From JBAOHV01 sp037045265 (lineage in GTDB: Bacteria > Actinomycetota > Acidimicrobiia > Acidimicrobiales > Microtrichaceae): a stretch of DNA of 64,000 bases. This document shows positions 39,840-48,063 of the stretch, piece after piece (position 1 is the stretch's first letter; each line of letters begins with the position of its first letter). A model generated the notes under the pieces. The model did no database searches and was not told the origin of the DNA. It saw only the letters and a program-made list of their open reading frames with translations. Both the position numbers and the translations under genes were made by a program. The stretch spans positions 20,525-84,524 of the forward strand of contig JBAOHV010000038.1 of the NCBI GenBank assembly GCA_037045265.1, read 5' to 3'.

Positions 39840-41321
39840 CTAGGCGCCCAAGTGCGCCACCAGGGCGTCCACCAGTCCGTCGAGGGTGTGCGGCGATGCC
39901 TCGGCGGTCACGTCCAGACCGAGCTCGCCCGCCGCCGCCGCGGTGATCGGCCCGATCGCCACGACCACCGGCGGCACCGAGCGCGCCAGCTCGTCGGGAC
40001 CATCGGCCCCTATCGCCGACACGAGGTTCCTCGCGGAGGACGCCGAGGTGAACGTCACGGCATCGGCGTCGGCCACGCGCGCCAGTGCCCGGGCATCGAG
40101 CGGTACCGGCACCGTCCGGTAGGCGTCGACCACGTCCACGCTCCAGCCGCAGGCACGCAGTCCGTCGGGCAGTAGGTCCCTGGCGACCTGGGCTCGGGAC
40201 AGCAGCACGCGTCCACCACCGGCAGGCGGGTCGGGGAACACCTCGAGCAGTCCCTCGGCCACGTAGCGGTCGGGCACCAGGTCGGGGTTCAGGTGACGGT
40301 CGCTCAGGACCCCAGCGGTGCCGGGACCGATCGCGGCGATGCGCACCCCGGCAAGGTCGCGGGCGTCGCGCAGCTCGAGGAGAGTGCGCCGAGCCCCGTT
40401 GGGTGACGTGACGACCAGCCAGTCGTATTCCGCCACCCGGGCGACAGCTGAGCGAAGTGCCTCTCCCCCGTCGAGCGGGTCGACTATGTCGATCGTCGGC
40501 ACCTCGACCACCTGGGCACCGACGTTGCGCAGCCGACGGGCCAGCTCGCTCGCCTGACCCGGCGAGCGGGTCACCACGACCCGGCGCCCGAGCAACGGCC
40601 GCGAGGTGAACCAGTCCAACGACTCGCCAGCCACATCACCGATCACGATCGTCGACGGTGACGACAGCTCGTGGTCGGGCAGCGTCGCCAGGGTCGCCCG
40701 CGTCACGTGCTGGTCGGGCCTCGTGCCCCAGCGCACCGCCGCCGCGGGAGTGTCAGCGGGCAGGCCCCCGGCACGCAACCGGCGGCTGATCTCGACCAGA
40801 TTGGCCACTCCCATGAGCACAACGATCGTGCCGCCGACCTTGGCGAGCGACTCCCAGTCCACGTCTCCGCGGCCCTTGGTCGGGTCCTCGTGGCCGGTCA
40901 CGATCGTCAGGCTCGTCGACGAATACCGCATCGTCACCGGTATCCCCGCGTACGCGGGGGCGGCGATGGCCGAGGTGATCCCCGGCACGACCTCGTAGGG
41001 GACACCCGCCGCGGCCAGGGCATGGGCCTCCTCCGCACCGCGTGCGAAGACGAACGGGTCGCCGCCCTTGAGCCGCACGACGCTGCGACCCGCGAGCCCG
41101 TGCTCGACCAGCAGCTCGTTGATGCGCTCCTGTCGCACCGAGGGCCCGTCGGGGGTCTTGCCGACGTCGATGCGCTCCGCCTCCGGCGGTGCCAGATCCA
41201 GCAACGACCGGGCCGACAACCGGTCGTACACGACCACCTGGGCCGTGCGCAGCAGCTCGGCGCCGCGCACGGTCAGCAACCCGGGGTCACCAGGGCCTGC
41301 GCCCACGAGATACACGGTCAT
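39840..41321 (-). CDS. Fused uroporphyrinogen-III C-methyltransferase / uroporphyrinogen-III synthase
   Basis: The intact frame joins a CobA/SUMT domain (residues 1-240: VYLVGAGPGDPGLLTVRGAE, VVRLKGGDPFVFARGAEEAH, VVPGITSAIAAPAYAGIPVT, the SAM-binding methylase) to a HemD domain (about 250-490: RRVVVTRSPGQASELARRLR, YDWLVVTSPNGARR, ADAVTFTSASSARNLV). HemD closes hydroxymethylbilane to uroporphyrinogen III, and CobA methylates it toward precorrin-2 and sirohaem. I chose ATG 41321 because it overlaps the hemC stop as ATGA. An ATG at 41330 is possible. The fusion is common in actinobacteria and sits between hemC and hemB. Confidence 0.95.
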   Translation of the reverse strand: MTVYLVGAGPGDPGLLTVRGAELLRTAQVVVYDRLSARSLLDLAPPEAERIDVGKTPDGPSVRQERINELLVEHGLAGRSVVRLKGGDPFVFARGAEEAHALAAAGVPYEVVPGITSAIAAPAYAGIPVTMRYSSTSLTIVTGHEDPTKGRGDVDWESLAKVGGTIVVLMGVANLVEISRRLRAGGLPADTPAAAVRWGTRPDQHVTRATLATLPDHELSSPSTIVIGDVAGESLDWFTSRPLLGRRVVVTRSPGQASELARRLRNVGAQVVEVPTIDIVDPLDGGEALRSAVARVAEYDWLVVTSPNGARRTLLELRDARDLAGVRIAAIGPGTAGVLSDRHLNPDLVPDRYVAEGLLEVFPDPPAGGGRVLLSRAQVARDLLPDGLRACGWSVDVVDAYRTVPVPLDARALARVADADAVTFTSASSARNLVSAIGADGPDELARSVPPVVVAIGPITAAAAGELGLDVTAEASPHTLDGLVDALVAHLGA

Positions 41322-42251
41322 CGTGAGCACTCCGCTCGGAGTGCAGCCGCCAGCTCCCGACCGAGTGACTCCACCGCTTCGGAGTGGGCGAGCATCGCTG
41401 CAGGTTCCTGTCGCTGCTGGACGACCATGTGGCCGCCGACGCCGGTCGCGAGCATGCCTCTCAGCACCAGCGCGCCGTCAGTGTCGACGCCGTCATTGCC
41501 GACGCCGTCAGTGCCGACAAAAGCCGCGTGGGCCCCGGCAGGCAGGGTGCAGTCACCGCCCAGTTCGGCCAGGAACGCCCGTTCTGCGTCGACCCTCCGG
41601 CGGCTGGGGGCGTGTTCGGCCGCAGCCAGGAGCTCGGCGGTCTCGCTGTCGTCGTCACGGCACTCGATCGCCAGGGCCGCCTGAGCCACCTGGGGGATCA
41701 TCGTCGTCTCGTCCAGCACCTCGCTCAAGTGCTCTGCCATGCCCAGACGCTCGAAAGCGACCGCGGCGACGACGATCGCGTCGAACTCGTCAGCCTTGGC
41801 GAGTCGGGTCGCCATGTTGCCTCGCAGCTCGGCGAAGCGAAGGTCTGGGCGCAACGCAGCGAGCTGCGCCCGCCGCCGCGCCGAGCCGGTCGCCACGACC
41901 GCTCCAGGCGCCAGATCGGCCAGCGTCGAGCCGACCAGCACGTCACGCGGGTCACCACGCTCCGGCACCGCTGCGAGCAGCAGCCCTTCGCCGGTGACCG
42001 CCGGCAGGTCCTTGGCCGAGTGCACCGCCACGTCCGCCGCGCCCGTCGAGCAGCGCCGCCTGCACCTCGGTGGCGAACACCCCCTTGCCCCCGATCTCCG
42101 ACAGCGCCACGTCGAGTCGCCGGTCGCCCTCGGTCGACACGGCGACCAGCTCGACCGCCAGCCCGGGGTGCGCGGCCTTCAACAGCGCCCCGACGTGTTC
42201 CGCCTGCCACAACGCCAGCGGAGATCGTCGTGTGGCGAGGCGGAGCACCAC
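41318..42251 (-). CDS. hemC: Hydroxymethylbilane synthase (porphobilinogen deaminase), one frameshift
   Basis: This enzyme polymerises four porphobilinogens on a dipyrromethane cofactor. From GTG 42251 it reads VLRLATRRSPLALWQAEHVG and EIGGKGVFATEVQAALLDG. After one frame change near 42045 it continues AVHSAKDLPAV, VATGSARRRAQLAALRPDLR and LRGNMATRLAKADEFDAIVV. The cofactor-binding cysteine is in ELGGDCTLPAGAHAAF. A short insert (GTDGVGNDGVDTDGALV) follows it. About 310 codons. It lies 1 nt after hemA and overlaps the next gene. Confidence 0.93.
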
Positions 42252-42252
42252 C

Positions 42253-43620
42253 TCAGCCGAGCTCGAACAGGTCGCGGATCGAGTCGGCGAGGCGCTCGCC
42301 CCTGCTCGACCCGGCAGAGTCCTTCAGCTGGACCGTCGGGGTGTGCAACAGCTTGGCGAGCATGCCGCGGGTCAGCGCCTCGACGGCGTCACGCTGCTCC
42401 GGCGACAGTGTCTCGAGGCGGGCGGCGAAGCGCTCGAGCTCGGCCCTACGCACGCCTTCGGCCTGGTCGCGCAGCGCTGTGACCACCGGCGCGACCTCAC
42501 GAGCGGAGACCACGGAGTCGAAGCGGGCGATCTCGTGCTCGACGATCTCACGCACCGCGTCGGCCTCGGCGCGGCGCGCCGTCAAGCTCGCCTCCGTCAG
42601 CTCCGCGACCGCGGCCATGTCGAGCAGGTCGACGCCCTCGACGTCCGCGGCGGCCGGCTCGACGTCACGGGGCATGCCGACGTCGACCACCAGCACCGAA
42701 CGCGACGGCCCGGCCACAGCAGCGCTCAGCTGCGCGGCGCTCACCACGGCCTCCGTCGAGTCGGTTGCGGTGAACACCACGTCGACCTTCGCCAGGACCT
42801 CGTCGATGCGATCCAGGCCGACTCCGCTGATGGCACCGGGGCGACCGGTCGCGGAATCCGCGAGCGACTCGGCCAGTGCCACCGCACGCGGCTCGGTGCG
42901 GTTGGCGATGACCAGCTCTTCCAGGTGTGCGTCGGCCAGGAAGCGGGCCATTCCGCGTGCCATCGAGCCGGCGCCGACGACGACCGCACGCCTGCCGGCC
43001 AGCCCGATCGCGGCACGGGCGCCGGCGCAGTTCGGCTCGACAACCGACCCGCCATGACCCCCGGCCCCACCAGAAACCCCGGTCGCACCCAGCCGCTCGC
43101 CCGCCATGATCACCGCTGCCTGCGACACCGAGGTCACATGGTGCGAGATGCGCGTCTCGCTGCGGGCACGCTTGCCCACCTCGAGCGCGTGGCGGAACAA
43201 CAGGTTCAGGCTGCGCCTCGACGTGCCCTCGGCACGGGCGATGTCCCAGGCGGTGCGCACCTGGCCGAGGATCTCGTGCTCACCCGGAACCGCCGAATCC
43301 AATCCGGCCGCAACCTCGAACAGGTGCTGCACTGCACGGTCGTCGTGTTCGACGTAGAGGCACTCCGAGAACCGGTCAGGCGTCAGGAACGTCAGGTCGC
43401 TGAAGAAGTCCCGCACCTGGCTGTACGCGGAGTGGAAGCGCTCCGCGACCACGTAGACCTCGGTCCGGTTGCAGGTGGCCAGCACCACGACCTCGGCGAC
43501 GTCGTCGGCGCCGTCGAGCGCGTGCAGGAGCTTCGGAAGACGGTCGCCCGTGACCGCCATCCGCTCGAGCAGCTCGAGCGGAGCAGTCCGGTGATTCGCT
43601 CCTACGACGACGACTGACAC
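42253..43620 (-). CDS. hemA: Glutamyl-tRNA reductase
   Basis: This NADPH enzyme commits glutamyl-tRNA to haem synthesis. The 455-aa frame from GTG 43620 is intact. The N-domain has VVVGANHRTAPLELLERMAV and the catalytic cysteine in VVVLATCNRTEVYVVAERFH. The NADPH domain has AVVVGAGSMARGMARFLADA. The C-terminal dimerisation helices end AKLLHTPTVQLKDSAG. A glycine-rich insert (GVSGGAGGHGGSVVEPN) precedes the NADPH domain. It is followed by hemC, cobA-hemD, hemB and hemL, and preceded by rex. Confidence 0.96.
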   Translation of the reverse strand: MSVVVVGANHRTAPLELLERMAVTGDRLPKLLHALDGADDVAEVVVLATCNRTEVYVVAERFHSAYSQVRDFFSDLTFLTPDRFSECLYVEHDDRAVQHLFEVAAGLDSAVPGEHEILGQVRTAWDIARAEGTSRRSLNLLFRHALEVGKRARSETRISHHVTSVSQAAVIMAGERLGATGVSGGAGGHGGSVVEPNCAGARAAIGLAGRRAVVVGAGSMARGMARFLADAHLEELVIANRTEPRAVALAESLADSATGRPGAISGVGLDRIDEVLAKVDVVFTATDSTEAVVSAAQLSAAVAGPSRSVLVVDVGMPRDVEPAAADVEGVDLLDMAAVAELTEASLTARRAEADAVREIVEHEIARFDSVVSAREVAPVVTALRDQAEGVRRAELERFAARLETLSPEQRDAVEALTRGMLAKLLHTPTVQLKDSAGSSRGERLADSIRDLFELG

Positions 43621-43715
43621 GCCTGCGGGCGCTCCTTCGCTACGGCCACGAGGCCCCGACGGATCAGGTCAAGGATGCTCCCATCGACAACCGGTCGCCA
43701 GTCGGTGACATCCAT
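43602..43715 (-). CDS. Possible 37-aa protein between rex and hemA
   Basis: ATG 43715 opens MDVTDWRPVVDGSILDLIRR, continuing GLVAVAKERPQACQSSS to TAG at 43602. A GAGG lies 6 nt before it. It begins 8 nt after the rex stop and overlaps the first 19 nt of hemA. The composition looks protein-like (one amphipathic helix), but the frame is short and could be chance. It may serve as a leader coupling hemA translation to rex. Confidence 0.3.
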   Translation of the reverse strand: MDVTDWRPVVDGSILDLIRRGLVAVAKERPQACQSSS

Positions 43716-43723
43716 GTCCGGCC

Positions 43724-44434
43724 TCAGCCCGCGGCGCGGTCCGCCGGGAGCCCGCCGGGGAGCTCGCCAGAGGGCTCGGCGTCGGCACGTTCGGCGCTCG
43801 AACGGCGCTCCTCGTGGAACGCCAGGATCTGCAGCTCGACCGCCACGTCGACCTCACGCACCAGCACGTGAGGGGGCACGTCGAGAAGCGTGGGAGCGAA
43901 GTTCAGGATCGAGCGGATACCCGCCTCGATCAGCGTCTCGGCTGCCTCCTGGGCGGCGACCGGCGGGGTCGTGATGATGCCGATCGTGACCCCGTGCTCT
44001 TGCACCAGGTGGGAGAGCTCGTCCTCGTGGTGCACCACGAGCGAACCGAGGGTCTGGCCGACCTTGGCCGGGTCGGTGTCGACCACGGCGACGACGGAGA
44101 AGCCACGATCGGTGAACCCGGCGAACTTGGCCAAGGCTGAGCCCAGGTTGCCGGCGCCGACGATGATGCAGGGCCAGTCGTGGGTCAGACCGAGCTCCCG
44201 GCGGATCTCGATCAGCAGCTGCTCGACGTCGTAGCCGACACCGCGGGTGCCGTAGGAGCCGAAGTACGACAGGTCCTTGCGGACCTTCGCGGCGTTGACG
44301 CCGGCCAGGTCCGCGAGCTGCTCGGAGGAGACCGTCGGACGCTCCTCGGACTGAAGCTGCAGCAGGCACCGGTGGTAGACGGGCAGCCGGGCGATCGTCG
44401 CCTCCGGGATGACCCTGCGCCGATGCGTGGACAT
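43724..44434 (-). CDS. rex: Redox-sensing transcriptional repressor Rex
   Basis: Rex senses the NADH/NAD+ ratio and releases DNA when NADH binds. The 236-aa frame from ATG 44434 has the winged-helix domain (residues 1-80: PEATIARLPVYHRCLLQLQS, LADLAGVNAAKVRKDLSYFG, SYGTRGVGYDVEQLL) and the Rossmann domain (CIIVGAGNLGSALAKFAGF, VVAVVDTDPAKVG, VTIGIITTPPVAAQEAAETL, IRSILNFAPTLLDVP). The last 25 residues are variable. The gene heads the haem cluster, as in many actinobacteria, and candidate sites lie upstream of itself and of the respiratory operon. Confidence 0.96.
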   Translation of the reverse strand: MSTHRRRVIPEATIARLPVYHRCLLQLQSEERPTVSSEQLADLAGVNAAKVRKDLSYFGSYGTRGVGYDVEQLLIEIRRELGLTHDWPCIIVGAGNLGSALAKFAGFTDRGFSVVAVVDTDPAKVGQTLGSLVVHHEDELSHLVQEHGVTIGIITTPPVAAQEAAETLIEAGIRSILNFAPTLLDVPPHVLVREVDVAVELQILAFHEERRSSAERADAEPSGELPGGLPADRAAG

Positions 44435-44440
44435 CCATCG

Positions 44441-44446
44441 ACGGTA
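44441..44446 (-). promoter_or_regulatory. -10 box TACCGT, leaderless rex start
   Basis: TACCGT is followed by six bases and ATG 44434. Confidence 0.5.
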
Positions 44447-44452
44447 CTTCGC

Positions 44453-44470
44453 TCGTTCACGTGTTCACAA
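44453..44470 (-). promoter_or_regulatory. Rex half-sites in the rex promoter
   Basis: The minus strand reads TTGTGAACACGTGAACGA, holding one full Rex half-site (TTGTGAAC) and a second GTGAAC in direct, not inverted, order. TTGTGA lies 18 nt from the TACCGT box and may itself be the -35 element, so binding by Rex is uncertain. Confidence 0.4.
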
Positions 44471-44480
44471 AGTCGGGGTT

Positions 44481-45986
44481 TCAGCCCGGATCTGCATCCC
44501 TCAGCTCGAAGCGACGGACCTTGCCGGTGATCCCGCGGGGGATGTCGTCGACGAACCAGACCTTGTTCGGGCACTTGTAGCCGGGCAGGCGCTCCGCGCA
44601 GAAGGCGACCACGTCGTCCTCCTCGACGGGCACTCCGACGCGGGCCTTCACGTAGGCCTTCACCGCCTCACCCGTGTACGGGTGCGGAACCCCCACGACC
44701 GCGCACGCCTCGATACCCGGGTGCTCGGAGAGCACCGACTCGACCTCGGCCGGGTAGACGTTGAACCCCGACACGATGATCAGGTCCTTGACCCGGTCGA
44801 CGAGGAACAGGAACCCGTCGTCGTCGACGACCGCGACGTCGCCGGTGCGCAACCAGCCGTCGTCGGCGAGCACCGCGGCGGTCGCCTCGGGGGCGTCCCA
44901 GTAGCCGGCGAACACGTTCGGGCCCCTGACCCAGATCTCGCCCGAGTCCCCGACGAGCACGTCGTCGCCCTGATCGTCGACGATACGCAGCTCGAGCCCG
45001 GGCACCGGCATGCCGATCGAACCGGGCGGTGTGTCGAACCCGCGGGGGCTCGCCACCACCGGCGACGCCTCGGTGAGCCCATAGCCCTCGGCGAGGACCA
45101 GACCGAACTTCGCCTCGATCGCCTGGGCCACCTCGACTGGCAGCTTGGCCGCACCCGAGATCGCGATCCGCACCGATTCCATGACCCAGCGGTCGACACC
45201 GGGAACGCCCGCCCAGGCCGCCCACATGGTCGGCGGACCAGAGACGCTCGTGACCTTCCACTTCTCGATCGATTCGAGCGCCGACACCGGATCGAACCGT
45301 TCGACGAGCAGCACCGACGACCCGACGTAGAGCGACACTCCGAGCACCACGTTCAGCCCGAAGATGTGGAACATGGGCAGCACGCCGAACACGACGTCCT
45401 CGGGGACCTGGTCACCGTCGTCAGAAGCCGTGGCCTGACGGATGTTCGCGTAGAGGTTCCCGTGGGTGAGCATCGCCGCCTGCGGCGCACCGGCGGTACC
45501 CGAGGTGAAGATGAGCACCGCGACGTCGTCTGGCTTGCGGTCGACGACAGGGGCCGAGGTGTCGGTCGAGAGCTCGTCGATCGACAGCCCGCCCTCCGGG
45601 GTGAATCCGGCGCCGATCACGAACTCCAGGCCGCACAGCTCGGCGCGGTCGATGCCCTCGACCACGCCACGCCCGGCCGGCCCGACGATCACTGCGCGTG
45701 CGCCGACGGTGTTGAGCTCCTTGGCGAGCGCTGCCGACGGACTGGTCGGGTTGAGCGGCACCGCGACCAGACCTGCGCCGAGAGCCGCCAGGTAGGCGAC
45801 CACGAAGTAGCGGTTGTTGCCCGAGACGATCGCCAGCCGGTCACCGGGTTCGAGGCCCAGATCGATCAGCCCCGTTCGCAACCCCGCCACCTGCTCGCGC
45901 AGCGTGCCGTAGTCGGTCGGGCGGCCCCTACTGATCAGCGCCCGGGACTCCGCCGGGTGACCTTCGATGATCGTCGCCAGGTTCAC
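44481..45986 (-). CDS. AMP-dependent acyl-CoA synthetase/ligase
   Basis: This adenylating enzyme activates a carboxylic acid, probably a fatty acid, to its CoA ester. The intact 501-aa frame from GTG 45986 shows motif A3 (LIFTSGTAGAPQAAMLTHGN), A5 (YGLTEASPVVA), A7-A8 (WLRTGDVAVVDDDGFLFLVD, RVKDLIIVSGFNVYPAEVES) and A10 (IPRGITGKVRRFEL) with the catalytic lysine. The start is 7 nt after TAGGGT. Substrate chain length cannot be told. It is next to rex but separated by both promoters. Confidence 0.9.
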   Translation of the reverse strand: MNLATIIEGHPAESRALISRGRPTDYGTLREQVAGLRTGLIDLGLEPGDRLAIVSGNNRYFVVAYLAALGAGLVAVPLNPTSPSAALAKELNTVGARAVIVGPAGRGVVEGIDRAELCGLEFVIGAGFTPEGGLSIDELSTDTSAPVVDRKPDDVAVLIFTSGTAGAPQAAMLTHGNLYANIRQATASDDGDQVPEDVVFGVLPMFHIFGLNVVLGVSLYVGSSVLLVERFDPVSALESIEKWKVTSVSGPPTMWAAWAGVPGVDRWVMESVRIAISGAAKLPVEVAQAIEAKFGLVLAEGYGLTEASPVVASPRGFDTPPGSIGMPVPGLELRIVDDQGDDVLVGDSGEIWVRGPNVFAGYWDAPEATAAVLADDGWLRTGDVAVVDDDGFLFLVDRVKDLIIVSGFNVYPAEVESVLSEHPGIEACAVVGVPHPYTGEAVKAYVKARVGVPVEEDDVVAFCAERLPGYKCPNKVWFVDDIPRGITGKVRRFELRDADPG

Positions 45987-45993
45987 CGCTCGG

Positions 45994-45999
45994 ACCCTA
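45994..45999 (-). promoter_or_regulatory. -10 box TAGGGT, leaderless acyl-CoA synthetase start
   Basis: TAGGGT is followed by seven bases and GTG 45986. Confidence 0.4.
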
Positions 46000-46025
46000 G
46001 CCGCCCGTCGCTGTCGGACAGCCGC

Positions 46026-46115
46026 TCAGCGCGCGAGCACGACGAGCTGCAGGAACGACGCTCCGACCAGGACCAACATCAACAGGACGATCATCACGGT
46101 CGTCTTGCGTCTCAT
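46026..46115 (-). CDS. 29-aa single-helix membrane protein coupled to the SAM hydrolase gene
   Basis: ATG 46115 follows AGGAGGG at a 5-nt distance and overlaps the upstream stop as ATGA. The product begins MRRKTTVMIVLLMLVLVGAS and ends FLQLVVLAR: a basic N-terminus and one membrane helix filling nearly the whole protein. Its strong ribosome site and overlap argue for translation. I know no family. It could be a small regulatory membrane protein. Confidence 0.65.
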   Translation of the reverse strand: MRRKTTVMIVLLMLVLVGASFLQLVVLAR

Positions 46116-47050
46116 CTCGACCCTCCTGTGCCGGGCCCGGCACCCTCGCCGCCACCAGCACCCTGGCGAGCACCGAGCTGCACCGCCGTGGTGACCCCCG
46201 CGCCGGAACCTGCTGCTGTCTCGTCGTCGAGCGGCGCGAGCACGACCTGGTGGCCCGGCTCGAGGCGCAGCTCCTCGGCGGCCGACGCCCTGTCACAGAC
46301 CAGCGAGATGAACCCGTAGCTGTCGGTCACCAGACCGACCGTCCCGGTGCCGAGCTCCTTGAAGTGGTGCACGCGCCGGGCGGTGCGGGCCAGACCGTCG
46401 ACGCGGACCTCGAAGACGTCGCCGAGCGGATCGAGCTCGGACGGGTCGGCGTTGAGCTGGGCGTTGCCGTAGCGGTCGATCCAGAGCACCTCGCAGCTCA
46501 TCCCGTCGTCGCCGACCTCGGAGATCGGGAAGATCCCCGGGAACAACCCCGCCGGCTCGATCAGGTCACCGAGCTCCTCGAGGGGCACCCCGCGGCACAG
46601 GTGCGCTGCCGCCGGGGCGAACACGTCACGGCCGTCGAACAGCGGGCCCGGTGCCTCGAGCTGGTACTCGGGGTTGTTCAGCCACACCGCACGGGTGGCC
46701 CCACCGACGAGCGCCACCGCGGGCGCTAGCACTCCGTTGTCGGGGCCGACGAGAACCGAGGCACCCCCTCCCACCTCGACCGCGACCGCACGCCGGGTGG
46801 ACCCGACACCCGGGTCGACCACCGCGACGACCACACCGGGCGCCAGGTACTGCGCCGAGCGGGCCAGGGTGAGTCCCCCACCGCGCACGTCGTACGGCTC
46901 TACCCCGTGGGTGATGTCGACGATCCGCACTCCCGGGCACAGCTGGTGGATGACCGAGTGGACGACGCCGACGAACTCGTCCGCGTGGCCGTAGTCGGAC
47001 AGGAACGAGACCGTGTCGTGACGGAGGGTCTGGGGGTCGTGGGGGGACAT
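46112..47050 (-). CDS. SAM hydroxide adenosyltransferase / SAM hydrolase (DUF62 family)
   Basis: This family cleaves S-adenosylmethionine to adenosine and methionine with an activated hydroxide. From ATG 47050 it reads TVSFLSDYGHADEFVGVVHS (metal-free hydroxide-site aspartate), VDITHGVEPYDVRGGGLTLA, VVDPGVGSTRRAVAVE, LVGPDNGVLAPA and TGDIRDVFAPAAAHLC-type sequence (here FDGRDVFAPAAAHL), then the C-terminal barrel with WIDRYGNAQLN. At 312 aa it is longer than the usual 270 because of a Gly/Ala-rich tail (GARQGAGGGEGAGPGTGGSR). The start is 9 nt after TACCGT. It overlaps the 29-aa gene. Confidence 0.9.
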   Translation of the reverse strand: MSPHDPQTLRHDTVSFLSDYGHADEFVGVVHSVIHQLCPGVRIVDITHGVEPYDVRGGGLTLARSAQYLAPGVVVAVVDPGVGSTRRAVAVEVGGGASVLVGPDNGVLAPAVALVGGATRAVWLNNPEYQLEAPGPLFDGRDVFAPAAAHLCRGVPLEELGDLIEPAGLFPGIFPISEVGDDGMSCEVLWIDRYGNAQLNADPSELDPLGDVFEVRVDGLARTARRVHHFKELGTGTVGLVTDSYGFISLVCDRASAAEELRLEPGHQVVLAPLDDETAAGSGAGVTTAVQLGARQGAGGGEGAGPGTGGSR

Positions 47051-47059
47051 GCGCCGTCG

Positions 47060-47065
47060 ACGGTA
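47060..47065 (-). promoter_or_regulatory. -10 box TACCGT upstream of the SAM hydrolase gene
   Basis: TACCGT is followed by nine bases and ATG 47050, so the transcript is leaderless or nearly so. Confidence 0.45.
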
Positions 47066-47085
47066 CCGGACGCGCTCGGCAGCGG

Positions 47086-47916
47086 TCAGGCGCCGAGCTC
47101 GCGGGACCGCTCGGTAGCGGCGAGCACCGCGTCGATGAACGCGGCGCGGGTGGCGCGCTCCTCGAGCACCCGCAGACCGGCGGCGGTGGTGCCGCCGGGC
47201 GAGGTCACCGCCGCTCGCAGCGTCTCGGCGTTGTCCTCGCCCGAGGCGAGCAGGGTCGCCGCGCCCAGCAGCGTCTGGCGCACCAAAGCGTCCGCGGTCG
47301 CCCGCGGCAGCCCCGCGGTCACTCCGGCGTCGATCAACGCCTCGGCGACCAGGAAGAGGTAGGCGGGCCCGGACCCCGACAGCCCGGTCACTGCGTCGAG
47401 CGCCGACTCGGGCACCCGCACGACGGAGCCGACCGCGCCGAGCACCGACTCGGCCCACTCCAGGTCCGCTTCGGCGCAGTGACGACCACCGGCGATCGCT
47501 GCTGCTCCCGCGCCGACCAGCGCGGGGGTGTTCGGCATGGCACGCACGACCGGCAGGTGGGCACCAGCGGCCGACTCGAGCGACTGGGTGGACACACCCG
47601 CCGCTATCGAGACGAGCCTCTCCACCCCGGCGGCGACTGCAGCCGCGACCGCCGGGCCCACGTCGGCTGGCTTGGTCGCGACGATCAGTCCCCTGCAGCC
47701 GGCGGGGGCGTCGAGGACGTCCACCCCGTCGAAGCGGCGCGTCAGGTGGTCGCGGCGGGCGGGATCGACCTCGACCACGGCGAGTTGCGACGGCGAGACG
47801 GTGCCGGCCGTGAGCAGACCACCGAGCAAGGCTTCACCCATCCGGCCGCCCCCGAGGAGCTGGATGTCATAGCTGCGTGCTCGTGACGACTCGGGTGACG
47901 ACGACTCGGGTGGCAT
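47086..47916 (-). CDS. proC: Pyrroline-5-carboxylate reductase
   Basis: This enzyme makes proline from pyrroline-5-carboxylate with NAD(P)H. The intact 276-aa frame from ATG 47916 has a Ser/Glu-rich start (PPESSSPESSRA), the dinucleotide loop IQLLGGGRMGEALLGGLL, LIVATKPADVGPAVAAAVAA, VVRAMPNTPALVGAGAAAIA, and the C-terminal signature TGLSGSGPAYLFLVAEALID through SPGGTTAAGLRVLEE. ATG 47916 is 6 nt after a TACGAT box, which favours it over upstream starts. Confidence 0.95.
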   Translation of the reverse strand: MPPESSSPESSRARSYDIQLLGGGRMGEALLGGLLTAGTVSPSQLAVVEVDPARRDHLTRRFDGVDVLDAPAGCRGLIVATKPADVGPAVAAAVAAGVERLVSIAAGVSTQSLESAAGAHLPVVRAMPNTPALVGAGAAAIAGGRHCAEADLEWAESVLGAVGSVVRVPESALDAVTGLSGSGPAYLFLVAEALIDAGVTAGLPRATADALVRQTLLGAATLLASGEDNAETLRAAVTSPGGTTAAGLRVLEERATRAAFIDAVLAATERSRELGA

Positions 47917-47922
47917 GGCCCA

Positions 47923-47928
47923 ATCGTA
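47923..47928 (-). promoter_or_regulatory. -10 box TACGAT, leaderless proC start
   Basis: TACGAT is followed by six bases (TGGGCC) and ATG 47916. Confidence 0.5.
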
Positions 47929-47938
47929 CCGGTGGTGT

Positions 47939-47971
47939 CGGGCCCGGCCGCTTCCCCGACGGCCGGGCCCG
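47939..47971 (-). terminator. Hairpin terminator after the mshA-ybjN operon
   Basis: CGGGCCCGGCCG (47939-47950) and CGGCCGGGCCCG (47960-47971) form a perfect 12-bp stem around a 9-nt loop, about 93 nt after the ybjN-like stop and before the proC promoter. Confidence 0.6.
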
Positions 47972-48063
47972 CGGGTCAACCTAGGCAGCGGCCCCGGCAC
48001 TGTCAGCGGGTCCCGCGACCCGGTTCACGGCTCAGCCCTGCCGGGCTTTCGCCCCTGGCGGCT

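Noticed and set aside
41384..43617. Long plus-strand frames opposite hemC and hemA
   Set aside because: They mirror well-supported haem genes, have no recognisable domains, and show shadow-type composition.
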